A stretch of 64,000 nucleotides of DNA. Origin: Actinokineospora bangkokensis (GTDB lineage: Bacteria > Actinomycetota > Actinomycetes > Mycobacteriales > Pseudonocardiaceae). The notes beneath the pieces are model-generated. The model had not been told where the DNA came from and made no database searches. It saw only the letters and a list, made by a program, of their open reading frames with translations. Below, in pieces: positions 46,211 to 54,773 of this stretch. The DNA is taken from positions 101,164-165,163 of the forward strand of contig NZ_MKQR01000025.1 of the NCBI RefSeq assembly GCF_001940455.1, written 5' to 3'. Every line of letters begins with the position of its first letter. Within the stretch, counting starts at the first letter, position 1. Made by a program: the position numbers and the translations under genes.

Positions 46211-46375
46211 GCGCCTGTGGGTGATCACCCGGGGCGGGCGCGGCGAACCGGTCGCCCGCCGCTCCCCCGAGCGGACCAGCGGTCCCGGCGGCACCACCGG
46301 GGGCATTCGTATGTTCGAGCGAATGTCGGTGACGGCCCCTACTCCTGCGGGGGCCCAGCAGGTACCCAACTGGGT

Positions 46376-47362
46376 GTGGACTTCACCTCGCGCTGGCGCG
46401 CGCCCGCACTCGTCGTGGTCGCGGCCCTCGCCCTGCCGTGGGGCCTCGGCCTGGCCCTGGGCTGGGGCCGCTGGCTGATCATGCTCACCCTGGTGCTCGC
46501 GCTGGCGCTGGCGGGGCTGGTGGTGAAGCAGATCCTGTTCCACCGCGAGCAGCGGGAACTGCGCGAGGAGGCCGCCCGCCGCCGGGCCGCGGCCACCAAG
46601 CCGCCCACCCCGCCGCACTCCGAGCACCACGTGCCCTCGATCCCGGTCGACAGCGCCGAGCCGTACTACCGGTTCACCCTGTCCTGCACCGTGTGCTGGG
46701 TGCCGCAGGACCCGGGCGCCCAGCAGCACGGCAACCTGCGCGGGCTGGCGGTGCACGCCATCCTGGAGCGCGCCAGGGCGGTGACGGTCACCGGCGCCCC
46801 CACCGACGTCGAGGCCGTGCAGGCCCGGCTGGCCGCCGAGCTGGGCGCGATGCTGCCCGACCGCTCCGGGCAGGTCGTCTCCTGGGCCGAGCAGGTGGGC
46901 CTGGTGGTGCCCGACGACGACGCGCGCAGGCTGGCGCGGCTGGTGGAGCTGCGCAAGGAGAAGCAGGTCCGCAACCAGGAGCGCGAGCTGGAGCAGCACG
47001 CCCGCCAGTACCTCGCCGACGAGGTGCTCACCGACCCCGGCACCGCCGTGGTGTGGTGGCTGTCGCGCCACCCCGAGCAGGTGCGCGAGGCCGCCGAGCT
47101 GCTGCCGACCTTCGCCCAGCTCACCGCCGCCGTGCGCCGCGAGGACGTCGAACCCCGCTACGCCGCCGAGCGCCTCGACGGCGTCGCCGCCCCCGGCGCC
47201 GAGCGGCCCACGCTGAGCGCGGTCGCCAACCCGGGCTGGCCGCGCATCACCGCCCACGTCGACGACGAGCGCCGCCCCCGCCGCCCCGAGGACGCCCCCG
47301 CCTGGCCGCCCGGCCGCGACGAGGGCCCCACCCCCGGCCAGGACACCTCCTCGGCCCGCTGA
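46376..47362 (+). CDS. unknown membrane protein with charged C-terminal domain
   Basis: A 328-aa protein. Two adjoining hydrophobic helices (PALVVVAALALPWGLGLAL, then LIMLTLVLALALAGLVV) lie within residues 8-50. A charged helical linker and a 250-residue soluble domain follow. That domain has a CTVCW motif and long helices (VELRKEKQVRNQERELEQHA) and ends in a Pro/Arg-rich tail. The soluble part is probably cytoplasmic. The family is unrecognised. GTG 46376 is chosen because the helices begin there. No strong ribosome site is present. Confidence 0.7.
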   Translation: MDFTSRWRAPALVVVAALALPWGLGLALGWGRWLIMLTLVLALALAGLVVKQILFHREQRELREEAARRRAAATKPPTPPHSEHHVPSIPVDSAEPYYRFTLSCTVCWVPQDPGAQQHGNLRGLAVHAILERARAVTVTGAPTDVEAVQARLAAELGAMLPDRSGQVVSWAEQVGLVVPDDDARRLARLVELRKEKQVRNQERELEQHARQYLADEVLTDPGTAVVWWLSRHPEQVREAAELLPTFAQLTAAVRREDVEPRYAAERLDGVAAPGAERPTLSAVANPGWPRITAHVDDERRPRRPEDAPAWPPGRDEGPTPGQDTSSAR

Positions 47363-47409
47363 CCGGCCTCGGCGCGCCGGATCCCGCCCCGGGCCGCAGA
47401 CTCGGGGTC

Positions 47410-48873
47410 ATGGCTGAGCGGGCGCTGTGGTTGTTCGGGGACCAGGTCGGGTTCGCGCGGGACACGCGGCGGCCGGTGCTGCTGGTGGAGTCGCGCGCGG
47501 CGCTGCGGCGCAAGCGCTACCACCGGCAGAAGCTGCACCTGGTGCTCTCGGCCATGCGCCACCTCGCCGACGACCTGGGCGAGCGCGCCACCTACCTGCG
47601 CACCGACACCTACCGCGAGGCGCTGGAGCAGCACGGCGAACCAGTCGACGTGCACGAGCCCGGCTCGCACGCCGCCGAGGCCATGGTGCGCCGGTTCCAG
47701 CGCGAGGGGCTGGTGGCCGAGGTGCTGCCGACGAAGTCCTTCGCCCTGTCCAAAGAGGACTTCCAGGCGTGGGCGGGCGACCGCGGGCGGTTCCGGATGG
47801 AGGACTTCTACCGCGACCAGCGCACGCGGTTCGGCATCCTCATGGACGGCGACGCCCCCGCAGGCGGCACGTGGAACCTCGACGCCGACAACCGCGAACC
47901 CCCGCCCAAGAACGGCGACCTGGGCGTCCCGCGGCCCTACCGGCCGCGGGAGGACGCCGTCGACGAGCGGGTGCGCGCCGACCTCGACAACTACGACCTC
48001 GATACCGTGGGCGAGGACGGGCCGCGGCTGTTCCCCGTCACCCGGCAGGAGGCCCTGCGCGCCCTCCAGCGCTTCCTCGACACCCGGCTCACCCGCTTCG
48101 GCCCGTACGAGGACGCCATCCTCGAAGGCGACTGGGCCATGTCCCACTCGCTGCTGTCCGTCCCGCTCAACCTGGGCCTGCTGCACCCGCTCGAACTCGT
48201 CCAGGCCGCCGAGGAGCGCTACCGGTCGGGCGACGCCCCGCTCAACAGCGTCGAGGGGTTCATCCGGCAGGTCATCGGCTGGCGCGAGTACACCTGGCAC
48301 CTCTACTGGCACCACGGCCGCGCCTACCTCAGGAAGAACCACCTGCGCGCCCACACCCACCTGCCGGACTGGTGGGCGGAACTGGAGCACGAACCCGTCA
48401 CCGCCGCCTGCCTGAGCACGGCGCTGCGGGGCGTGCGCGAACGCGGCTGGGTGCACCACATCCAGCGGCTGATGATCCTCGGCAACCACGCCCTGCAACG
48501 CGGCTACCACCCCGCCGAGCTGACCGACTGGTTCGCCACCGCCTTCGTCGACGGCTTCCCCTGGGTCATGCCGGTCAACGTCATCGGCATGAGCCAGCAC
48601 GCCGACGGCGGCCTCATCGCCACCAAGCCCTACGCCTCCGGCGGCGCCTACATCGACCGCATGAGCGACCACTGCGCCGGCTGCGCCTTCGACCCCCGCA
48701 AGCGCCTCGGCGACGACGCCTGCCCCTACACCGCCGGGTACTGGGCCTTCCTCAAGCAGAACGCCGACGCCCTCGCGGGCAACCACCGCATGTCCCGGCC
48801 GCTGGCCTCCGCCCGCAGGCTGTCCGACCTCGACGCCGTCTGGGAGCAGGAGACCGCCCGCGAGCAGTTCTGA
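47410..48873 (+). CDS. phrB: [4Fe-4S] bacterial cryptochrome/(6-4) photolyase
   Basis: A 487-aa FAD protein of the FeS-BCP class. An antenna domain (about 1-140, starting RALWLFGDQVGF) precedes the helical FAD domain (WREYTWHLYWHHGRAYLRKN, GWVHHIQRLMILGNHALQRG). Cysteines C334, C422, C425 and C438 have spacings 88-3-13, the same as the cluster ligands of Agrobacterium PhrB (C350, C438, C441, C454). Members repair (6-4) photoproducts in light. The ATG at 47410 begins the antenna fold and has a weak GGGG site. A hairpin and two repeats (copies B and C) follow. Confidence 0.93.
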   Translation: MAERALWLFGDQVGFARDTRRPVLLVESRAALRRKRYHRQKLHLVLSAMRHLADDLGERATYLRTDTYREALEQHGEPVDVHEPGSHAAEAMVRRFQREGLVAEVLPTKSFALSKEDFQAWAGDRGRFRMEDFYRDQRTRFGILMDGDAPAGGTWNLDADNREPPPKNGDLGVPRPYRPREDAVDERVRADLDNYDLDTVGEDGPRLFPVTRQEALRALQRFLDTRLTRFGPYEDAILEGDWAMSHSLLSVPLNLGLLHPLELVQAAEERYRSGDAPLNSVEGFIRQVIGWREYTWHLYWHHGRAYLRKNHLRAHTHLPDWWAELEHEPVTAACLSTALRGVRERGWVHHIQRLMILGNHALQRGYHPAELTDWFATAFVDGFPWVMPVNVIGMSQHADGGLIATKPYASGGAYIDRMSDHCAGCAFDPRKRLGDDACPYTAGYWAFLKQNADALAGNHRMSRPLASARRLSDLDAVWEQETAREQF

Positions 48874-48885
48874 CGCGGGGAAAGC

Positions 48886-48916
48886 GCAGGGCCCCGGGGA
48901 GACCCCGGGGCCCTGC
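48886..48916. terminator. hairpin terminator after phrB
   Basis: GCAGGGCCCCGGGG pairs with CCCCGGGGCCCTGC around AGA (14 bp), 13 nt past the stop codon. Confidence 0.82.
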
Positions 48917-49378
48917 GGCCCTCATCGCACGAGGGCGCGACTCGCGGTGTCCCGGCCGGTCGTCGCAGGCGATGAGGGCAGTGGCGGCGGCCCCGGGAGT
49001 CGACCCTGCACGACGTCGGGGCGCCTGCCGGTGTCCATCGTCCACGCCCGGGGGGTGGGGCGGCAAACCCGGTCCCCCTTCCGGCGCGAGCGCCCCGGCG
49101 CCGGATCCGTGCAGGTACGGGCGGGGTTGGGGGGTTTTGAGGAGGTCGCGGGGGTGGTGGGGGCTGGTGGCGGGGCCGAGGGGACGGCGGAAAATCGCCA
49201 GAAAGTCACCGGAATGGGGTAGCGCGTGGGGCCTTTCGGCCCCCTCCGCTCGGCTGCTGGGGGGCTGCGCAGGGCTCTGCACAAGCGGGGCCTGGGTGAT
49301 GGGCCCGGTTGAGTGGGCGGGCGCCTTCGCTACTCCTCCGCCACTCGGACGTCCACGAACCTCGCCCTACAAACCCAC

Positions 49379-49480
49379 GCTGGCGCGGGGGTCACCCGGG
49401 CAAGGGGACCCCTGTTTTCAACGCTACCGGCGGGGAGCGACGAAACTCGACCCCAGCAAGAAGGCTGTGGACAACTGAGC
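49379..49480 (+). repeat. DnaA-box repeat, copy B
   Basis: About 102 bp. The core AAGGGGACCCCTGTTTTCAA then CGCTACCGGCGG matches the other copies. TGTGGACAA (49466-49474) is the complement of the DnaA-box-like TTGTCCACA. GGTCAC replaces GGTAGC, which breaks the small GGTAGC/GCTACC stem seen in the other copies. Confidence 0.85.
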
Positions 49481-49534
49481 GGGGGTGTTGATGGTGCCGG
49501 ATCCGGGGTGGTCGGCCCTCGCACGACCTTGCCC

Positions 49535-49656
49535 CATGCTGGCGCGGGGGTAGCCCGGGCAAGGGGACCCCTGTTTTCAACGCTACCGGCGGAGGACGAC
49601 AAAACCCGACCCCAGCGAGAGAGCTGTGGACAACTCGGCTCAGCAGTGCTCGATGC
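49535..49656 (+). repeat. DnaA-box repeat, copy C
   Basis: A 122-bp copy that shares the longer 3' part (CTCGGCT(C/G)AGCAGTG(C/G)TCGATGC) only with copy A. The GGTAGC/GCTACC stem and GGGGACCCC palindrome are intact. TGTGGACAA is at 49625-49633. It starts 54 nt after copy B, in the same orientation. Confidence 0.85.
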
Positions 49657-49770
49657 CGTCCGGGACCGCAAGAGTGGACGTCTTCCCGCTGGGCCGCCGA
49701 CAGGGCCGGGTTGCGCTGTCCGGGTGCGACCTCATCGAGACCGGTCGCCTTCTTCAGGCGCTCACCCCGC

Positions 49771-50721
49771 TCAGGCGGGGGTGCCCGCCACCGCGCCGTG
49801 TTCTGCCCACCAGCGGGCGTAGCCGCTGTTGCGGCCGGTGAGCTCGACGTAGGCGTCGGCGACGGCCCTGTGGAGGCGGGCGGGGCTGATGGGGCAGGGC
49901 TGCGTCCAGACCAGGTCGATGCGGCGGAGGACGGGGTCGCCGACGAGGGGGCGGACGACGAGGCCGGGGCCTTCGGTGGCGGTGGGTTGGGCCAGGCACA
50001 CGCCCTGTCCGGTTCGGACGAAGTCGCGGGTGGAGCTGGTGTCGGAGATCTCGTGGGCGACGACGGGGTCGAAGCCCGCGGCGCGGCAGGCAGCGCGGAG
50101 GGGGGCGGTGCCGCCGTGGTCCTCGTGGGGGTCGACGATCCAGTGCTCGCCCGCGAGGTCGGCCAGGGCGATGACGGGTCGGTGGGCGAGGGGGTGGCGG
50201 GCGGGGAGGGCGACGAAGCGGGGTTCGCGGGGGACGACGACCGCGCGGTGGACGCCGGGGAGCGGGGGGACCTCGAAGCCGTGGACGTCGGCGACGACCG
50301 CGGCGTCGAGGCGGCCACCGCGGACGGCGGCCAGGAGGGCAGCGGTGGAGGGGTCGGTGTGGACGGCCGTGGTGCCGGGCAGGCCCACCAGGCGGGGGAC
50401 GACGACGGAGAGCAGTGAGCCGGGGAACCCGCCCAGGCGCAGGCGGATGGGGCGGTCGGCGGCGGGCAGGGCCTCGCCGCGCAGGGCGGCCATGCCGTGC
50501 AGGACCGCGCGGGCCTTGGCCAGCACGGAGCGCCCGAAGGCGGTGGGGGCGACGCCGGTGCGCAGGCGGTCGAACAGGGGGGCGCCCAGTTCGCGCTCGA
50601 TGCGCTGCAACTGGGAGGTCAGCGACGGCTGGGAGAGCTTGAGGGCGGCGGCGGCGCGGGTGATGCTGCCCTCGTCGGCCACCGCGATGACGATCCGCAG
50701 GTGGCGGAACTCCAACTCCAT
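49771..50721 (-). CDS. LysR-family regulator
   Basis: A 316-aa protein of normal LysR length. The N-terminal winged helix reads MELEFRHLRIVIAVADEGSI and AALKLSQPSLTSQLQRIERE. The substrate-binding domain follows from about 90 (IRLRLGGFPGSLLSVVVPRL). It is divergent from the secreted lipase gene, with 140 bp between them. LysR regulators commonly control the divergent gene and bind a small effector, which is unknown here. Confidence 0.9.
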   Translation of the reverse strand: MELEFRHLRIVIAVADEGSITRAAAALKLSQPSLTSQLQRIERELGAPLFDRLRTGVAPTAFGRSVLAKARAVLHGMAALRGEALPAADRPIRLRLGGFPGSLLSVVVPRLVGLPGTTAVHTDPSTAALLAAVRGGRLDAAVVADVHGFEVPPLPGVHRAVVVPREPRFVALPARHPLAHRPVIALADLAGEHWIVDPHEDHGGTAPLRAACRAAGFDPVVAHEISDTSSTRDFVRTGQGVCLAQPTATEGPGLVVRPLVGDPVLRRIDLVWTQPCPISPARLHRAVADAYVELTGRNSGYARWWAEHGAVAGTPA

Positions 50722-50861
50722 GGGGCCATGCTATTTGTCACCCCGTGCGCGTCCCCCGGCCGCGGGTGACAAGTTCTGGCGCAGCTGGGCTCGCGCCTTG
50801 ACCGGCGCGAACGGGCGTCAATAGCGTCGAGGTCTCTTCCTGGCGAAATGGGGTCCACACC

Positions 50862-52535
50862 GTGGGTGTTCGACGACGCGCGCTCGGGGTCCTGGCCGCG
50901 GTGGCGGCCGTGCTCGGCGCGGGCACCGCCGCCCTGCTGCCGCAGGCGACCGCCGCGGGCGGCCCGGGGTCCCTCGTGGACTCCGCACCGCTGTCGGCGC
51001 TGCCGCAGGGCGCGGGCAGCGGGTACTCGATCCACTACACCTCCACCGGCGTGGGCGGCGCGCCCACCGAGGTCAGCGGGGTCGTCTACCTGCCCACCGG
51101 CACACCACCGCCCGGCGGGTGGCGGGTGCTGTCCTGGGCGCACGGCACCACCGGCCTCGGCGACGCCTGCGCGCCCTCGCGGCTGGGCCCCGACGGCTAC
51201 CTCGCCGGGTGGCTCAAGGCCGGGTACGCCGTGGTCGCCACCGACTACGCGGGCCTGGGCACCCCCGGGGACCACCCGTACCTCGACGGGAAGGTCGCCG
51301 CCCACGGGGTCATCGACGCCGTGCGCGCGGGCCGGGAGCTGCGGCCGGGCGAGCTGTCGTCGCGCTGGGTCGTCGCCGGGCAGTCCCAGGGCGGGCACGC
51401 CGCGGTCTTCACCGGGCACGAGGCCGCCGGGTACGCCCCGGAACTGGACTTCCTCGGCACCATCGGGCACGGCGTGCCGTCGAACCTGAGCTACTTCGTC
51501 TCGCTCATCGGCCCAACCTTCCCGCCGAACCTCGTCGGCACCGGCACCAAGACCCTGGTCGCCTACATCCTGGCGGGCCTGCGCGCGGCCGTCCCGAGCT
51601 TCCCCCTCGACGACTACCTCACCCAGCAGGGCAAGGACGTCGTCAGCAAGGCGGCCGTGCTCTGCGGCGGCGAACTGGGCGCGCTGATGGCGCAGACCGA
51701 CCTCGCCACCCTGTTCACCAAGAACCTCGGCACCGAGTTCCAGCAGGCGTGGGGTTCGGTGTTCGACGTGCCGGTCACCGGGTACGACAAGCCGCTGTTC
51801 ATCGCCCAGGGCACCAACGACGGCACCGTGCCCGCCTCGCTGACCCAGCAGCTCGTGGACGCGCTGAAGGCCAACGGCCAGCCGCTGACCTACAAGACCT
51901 ACCCGAGCGACCACGGTGGCACCCCCGGCGCGGCCCTGACCGACGCGCTGGCCTTCGCCGACGGCCTGTTCGCCGCCGCCCCGCCCACCACGACCCCGCC
52001 CACGACCCCGCCCACGACGACGCCGCCGACCACCACGCCCCCGCAGGTGGTCACGGCGAAGGTGCGCGCGGACCGGCAGCCCGACGCGAACGGCTGGTAC
52101 ACCAAGCCCTTCACCGCGACCTGGTACGTCGACGCGGCCGACCCGCAGTGCACCGCCACCACCTACGGCGGCCCCGACACCGCGACCGGCTCCCTCGAAG
52201 GCGACTGCCCGAACCCGGGCGGCGGCCGCACCGCCAAGGCGCCGTTCGCCTTCCGGTACGACGGCACCGCCCCCACCGCGGCACTGGCCTCGAACGGGTT
52301 CGTCCGGTCGGTCACCGGTTCAGCGGGCGACGCGACCTCGGGCGTGGCGTCGGTGCAGCTGACCGTCACCGAACTGCTCGGCAAGAAGACCACCGTCACC
52401 GCGACCTGCGCCCCCGGCTGCGCGAGCTGGACGGCGCCCGGGGTGCGCGGGCTGGTGTCGGTGAGCGCCACCGCCGTGGACGCGGCGGGCAACCGCTCCG
52501 CGGCGACCCCCGCCCGGTGGCTGCTCGTCTACTGA
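50862..52535 (+). CDS. secreted lipase/esterase with C-terminal Ig-like domain
   Basis: A 557-aa exported enzyme. The signal peptide (ALGVLAAVAAVLGAGTAALL) ends near TAAGG. The alpha/beta-hydrolase domain of the secretory lipase (LIP) family has VLSWAHGTTG, the nucleophile S175 in AGQSQGGHA, an Asp in FIAQGTNDGTVP and a His in YPSDHGGTPG. A Thr/Pro linker (TTTPPTTPPTTTPPTTT) leads to a domain of about 165 residues with four Cys and DAAGNRSAATPARW, resembling bacterial Ig-like modules. It likely hydrolyses esters or lipids outside the cell. The divergent LysR gene may regulate it. Confidence 0.9.
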   Translation: MGVRRRALGVLAAVAAVLGAGTAALLPQATAAGGPGSLVDSAPLSALPQGAGSGYSIHYTSTGVGGAPTEVSGVVYLPTGTPPPGGWRVLSWAHGTTGLGDACAPSRLGPDGYLAGWLKAGYAVVATDYAGLGTPGDHPYLDGKVAAHGVIDAVRAGRELRPGELSSRWVVAGQSQGGHAAVFTGHEAAGYAPELDFLGTIGHGVPSNLSYFVSLIGPTFPPNLVGTGTKTLVAYILAGLRAAVPSFPLDDYLTQQGKDVVSKAAVLCGGELGALMAQTDLATLFTKNLGTEFQQAWGSVFDVPVTGYDKPLFIAQGTNDGTVPASLTQQLVDALKANGQPLTYKTYPSDHGGTPGAALTDALAFADGLFAAAPPTTTPPTTPPTTTPPTTTPPQVVTAKVRADRQPDANGWYTKPFTATWYVDAADPQCTATTYGGPDTATGSLEGDCPNPGGGRTAKAPFAFRYDGTAPTAALASNGFVRSVTGSAGDATSGVASVQLTVTELLGKKTTVTATCAPGCASWTAPGVRGLVSVSATAVDAAGNRSAATPARWLLVY

Positions 52536-52649
52536 CCGCCAGCACCGGCCTGCCCCGTCCCGTCCCACCGCCACCCCACCGGCTGTGGGGCGGGACGGTC
52601 GCAAGTGGACCTGTTGACGAACGAACCCCGGGCGGGTCTGCTGTGACCC

Positions 52650-53306
52650 GTGTCGAGCACCGTGCACCGCCAAGCCCGCTACGCAGCGCCCACTGGCGCC
52701 ACCGAACTGGTCCTCGTCCGCCACGGCGAGTCGGCCCCGGCGGTGGCGGGCGAGGTGTTCGACCTGGTGGAGGGCCAGGGCGACCCGGACCTCGCCCCCG
52801 AGGGGCGCGCCCAGGCCGAGCGCGTGGGCGCGCGGCTGCGGGGCACCGACCTCGCCGCGGTCTACGTGACGACCCTGCGCCGCACCGCGCAGACGGCCGC
52901 ACCGCTGCTGGCCGGGGCGGCCCCGGTCGTGGAACGGGACTTCCGCGAGGTGCACCTGGGCGAGTGGGAGGGCGGCGCGTTCCGGGCGAAGGTGGCCGAG
53001 GGCGACCCGGTGGCGCAGCGGATGTTCGCCGAGCAGCGGTGGGACGTCATCCCAGGCGCCGAGTCCGCGGACTCCCTGACCAGCAGGCTCCGCGCGGCCG
53101 TGCGCCGGGTCGCGCTGGCCCACCCGGGCGGCCGCGTGGCCGTGTTCACCCACGGTGGCGTGATCGCGCACCTGCTGCACCTGGCCACCGGCTCCGAGCC
53201 CTTCGCGTTCCTGCCCGTCGACAACGCCTCGATCTCGCGGCTGGTCGTGCACGGGAATTCCTGGAAGCTGCGGGCCTTCAACGACACCGCCCACCTCACC
53301 GGCTGA
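52650..53306 (+). CDS. histidine phosphatase family protein
   Basis: A 218-aa enzyme of the phosphoglycerate-mutase-like superfamily. The phosphohistidine motif VLVRHGESAP is near residue 25, the second arginine lies in YVTTLRRTAQTAAPLL, the acid region is REVHLGEWEGG and the second His is VFTHGGVIAHLL. Substrates range from sugar phosphates to proteins and cannot be told from sequence. GTG 52650 is used, with no clear ribosome site. It is followed after 93 nt by the dehydratase gene. Confidence 0.88.
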   Translation: MSSTVHRQARYAAPTGATELVLVRHGESAPAVAGEVFDLVEGQGDPDLAPEGRAQAERVGARLRGTDLAAVYVTTLRRTAQTAAPLLAGAAPVVERDFREVHLGEWEGGAFRAKVAEGDPVAQRMFAEQRWDVIPGAESADSLTSRLRAAVRRVALAHPGGRVAVFTHGGVIAHLLHLATGSEPFAFLPVDNASISRLVVHGNSWKLRAFNDTAHLTG

Positions 53307-53399
53307 GGCAGCGTCGACTTCCGCCCGCCGCGGCGCCGCCCGGCGACGAGGTCCACGCCGCCGGTTGAGGGGCCCGGCCCGGGGTGGTTGGGTTTGACC

Positions 53400-54215
53400 A
53401 TGGGTCTCGCGCAGCACGTCGACGGGTGGTCCCCCGCACCGGTCCGCGCCGAGGACCGGCTCACCGCCGCCCCCGGCCTCGCCTTCTCCGCTGCCCTGGA
53501 CCAACCCGCGCCGCCCACCGGCACCATCCCGCCGCTGTGGCACTGGTTCCACTTCCTCGACTGGCCCCCCACCCGCGCCCTCGGCCCCGACGGCCACCCC
53601 CTCACCGGCCACTTCCTGCCACCCCTGCCCGACCGCCGCCGCATGATCGCGGGCGGCCGCGTCAGCTGGCGCTCCCCCCTGCGCGTCGGCCGCACCGCCA
53701 CCCGCACCAGCACCCTCCAGGGCGTCGAGGTCAAGACCGGCCGCACCGGCGACATGGTCTTCGTCACCGTCCGCCACGAGATCTCCCAGGACGACAACCT
53801 CTGCCTCGTCGAGGAGCAGGACACCGTCTACCGCAGCGGCGACAAACCCCGCGACTTCGAACGCCCGGAACGCCCCGTCCACTCCAACTCCCCCTGGCAA
53901 CTGCGCTTCCGAGCCGACCCGGCCCTGCTCTTCCGCGTCAGCGCCCTCACCGCCAACTCCCACCGCATCCACTACGACGAGCGCTACGCCCGCAGGGTCG
54001 AGCGCTACCCGGGCCTGGTGGTGCACGGACCGCTGCTGGCCCTGCTCATGGCCGAGCTGCCCAGGCGCGCCGGGGAGACCCTGTCGTCCCTGCGCTACCG
54101 CCTCAAGAAGCCCGTCTTCCTCAACGATGAGGTCCTCGTCGCCGGCGGCCCCGACGGCGCCCTGTCCGTCGTCGGGGCAGGCATCCACGCCGAGGCCGAG
54201 GCCCGTTTCGACTGA
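53400..54215 (+). CDS. hotdog-fold acyl dehydratase/hydratase (MaoC-like, FAS1-type dehydratase N-domain)
   Basis: A 271-aa protein with two hotdog halves. LWHWFHFLDWPPTRALGPDG and FLPPLPDRRRMIAGGRVSWR resemble the HTD2/mesaconyl-CoA hydratase group. RIHYDERYARRVERYPGLVV in the second half carries the conserved Asp/Glu region next to VHGPLLALLMAEL. It probably hydrates or dehydrates a CoA thioester. ATG 53400 is preferred over TTG 53388. The 147-bp hairpin and copy D of the other repeat follow its 3' end. Confidence 0.85.
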   Translation: MGLAQHVDGWSPAPVRAEDRLTAAPGLAFSAALDQPAPPTGTIPPLWHWFHFLDWPPTRALGPDGHPLTGHFLPPLPDRRRMIAGGRVSWRSPLRVGRTATRTSTLQGVEVKTGRTGDMVFVTVRHEISQDDNLCLVEEQDTVYRSGDKPRDFERPERPVHSNSPWQLRFRADPALLFRVSALTANSHRIHYDERYARRVERYPGLVVHGPLLALLMAELPRRAGETLSSLRYRLKKPVFLNDEVLVAGGPDGALSVVGAGIHAEAEARFD

Positions 54216-54357
54216 CTTCTTGTCCCCCCGCTGCTCTCGCCTTCCCGCTGCGCTCGGCCCTCCGCTGCGCGGGCCTGCCGCTGCGCGGGGCTCTTGGCCG
54301 GCTGCGCCGGTTCTCCGCTGCGCGGGGCTCTGGACAAGCGGGGGGCTTGGGTGGTGG

Positions 54358-54503
54358 GCCCGGTTGGGTGGATCCGCTTGGTCGGGGCCCCTATGACGAT
54401 CATGTGCTGCGGGCGGGGAAAGGCGGGCTGAAAAGACGCCCGCCCGTCCCGTTGGGTAGCACATGATCGTCACCCCCGACCAAGCGAATCCACCCAACCG
54501 GGC
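54358..54503 (+). repeat. 146-bp hairpin repeat, copy 2
   Basis: Same 30-bp terminal inverted repeats and inner arms as copy 1 (8-154), one base shorter in an A-run. The inner stem is TGACGATCATGTGCT against AGCACATGATCGTCA, a perfect 15 bp. Copy 1 has G-C where this copy has A-T at the facing positions of that stem. The loop side has GGCGGGC-TGAAAAGAC-GCCCGCC. Confidence 0.88.
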
Positions 54504-54574
54504 AGGACCTGCTGTCCGGGCTCGGCTTGTGGGGGTGGGGCCCCTTGGCGCCTTCTCGTGCCACTTTGACCCAG

Positions 54575-54673
54575 GCTGGCGCGGGGGTAGCCCGGGCAAG
54601 GGGACCCCTGTTTTCAACGCTACCGGCGGGGACCGACAGAACTCGACCCCAGCGGGAGGGCTGTGGACAACTG
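54575..54673 (+). repeat. DnaA-box repeat, copy D
   Basis: About 99 bp, with the GGTAGC/GCTACC stem, GGGGACCCC palindrome and TGTGGACAA (54662-54670). The spacer before it (GGCAGGACCTGCTGTCCGGG and beyond) matches the flank of copy A, so hairpin and DnaA-box repeat belong to one larger composite. Confidence 0.85.
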
Positions 54674-54773
54674 GCGGGGGTGTGGAGGGAGGGGCAGGTC
54701 CGAGCGCGGACACAGCAGCGCCCGAGTCCGCGGGGGGCTCGGGCGCTGCTGTGCCAGATCTGGTGTCAGTGCG

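Larger units (their letters stand above)
48917..49770. other. 854-bp convergent intergenic region with repeats
   Basis: This lies between phrB and the LysR gene. The first 330 bp hold no recognisable feature. From about 49264 the sequence resembles the flank of the 147-bp hairpin repeat (CTGCGCAGGGCTCTGCACAA, then GGGCCCGGTTGAGTGG), but the hairpin itself is missing. Repeat copies B and C follow. ORFs here run through repeats and are not credible genes. Confidence 0.6.
54216..54773. other. 558-bp convergent intergenic region with composite repeats
   Basis: This lies between the dehydratase and fadE23-like genes. The first 110 bp are near-repeats of CCGCTGCGC(G/T)CGG. CTGCGCGGGGCTCTGGACAA then leads into the 147-bp-type hairpin, a shared spacer of about 70 bp and DnaA-box repeat copy D. 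No gene is visible. Confidence 0.65.

Noticed and set aside
49309-49822. Short ORFs crossing repeat copies B and C
   Set aside because: They change frame between copies, have no conserved product and no ribosome site. The DNA, not a protein, is what repeats.
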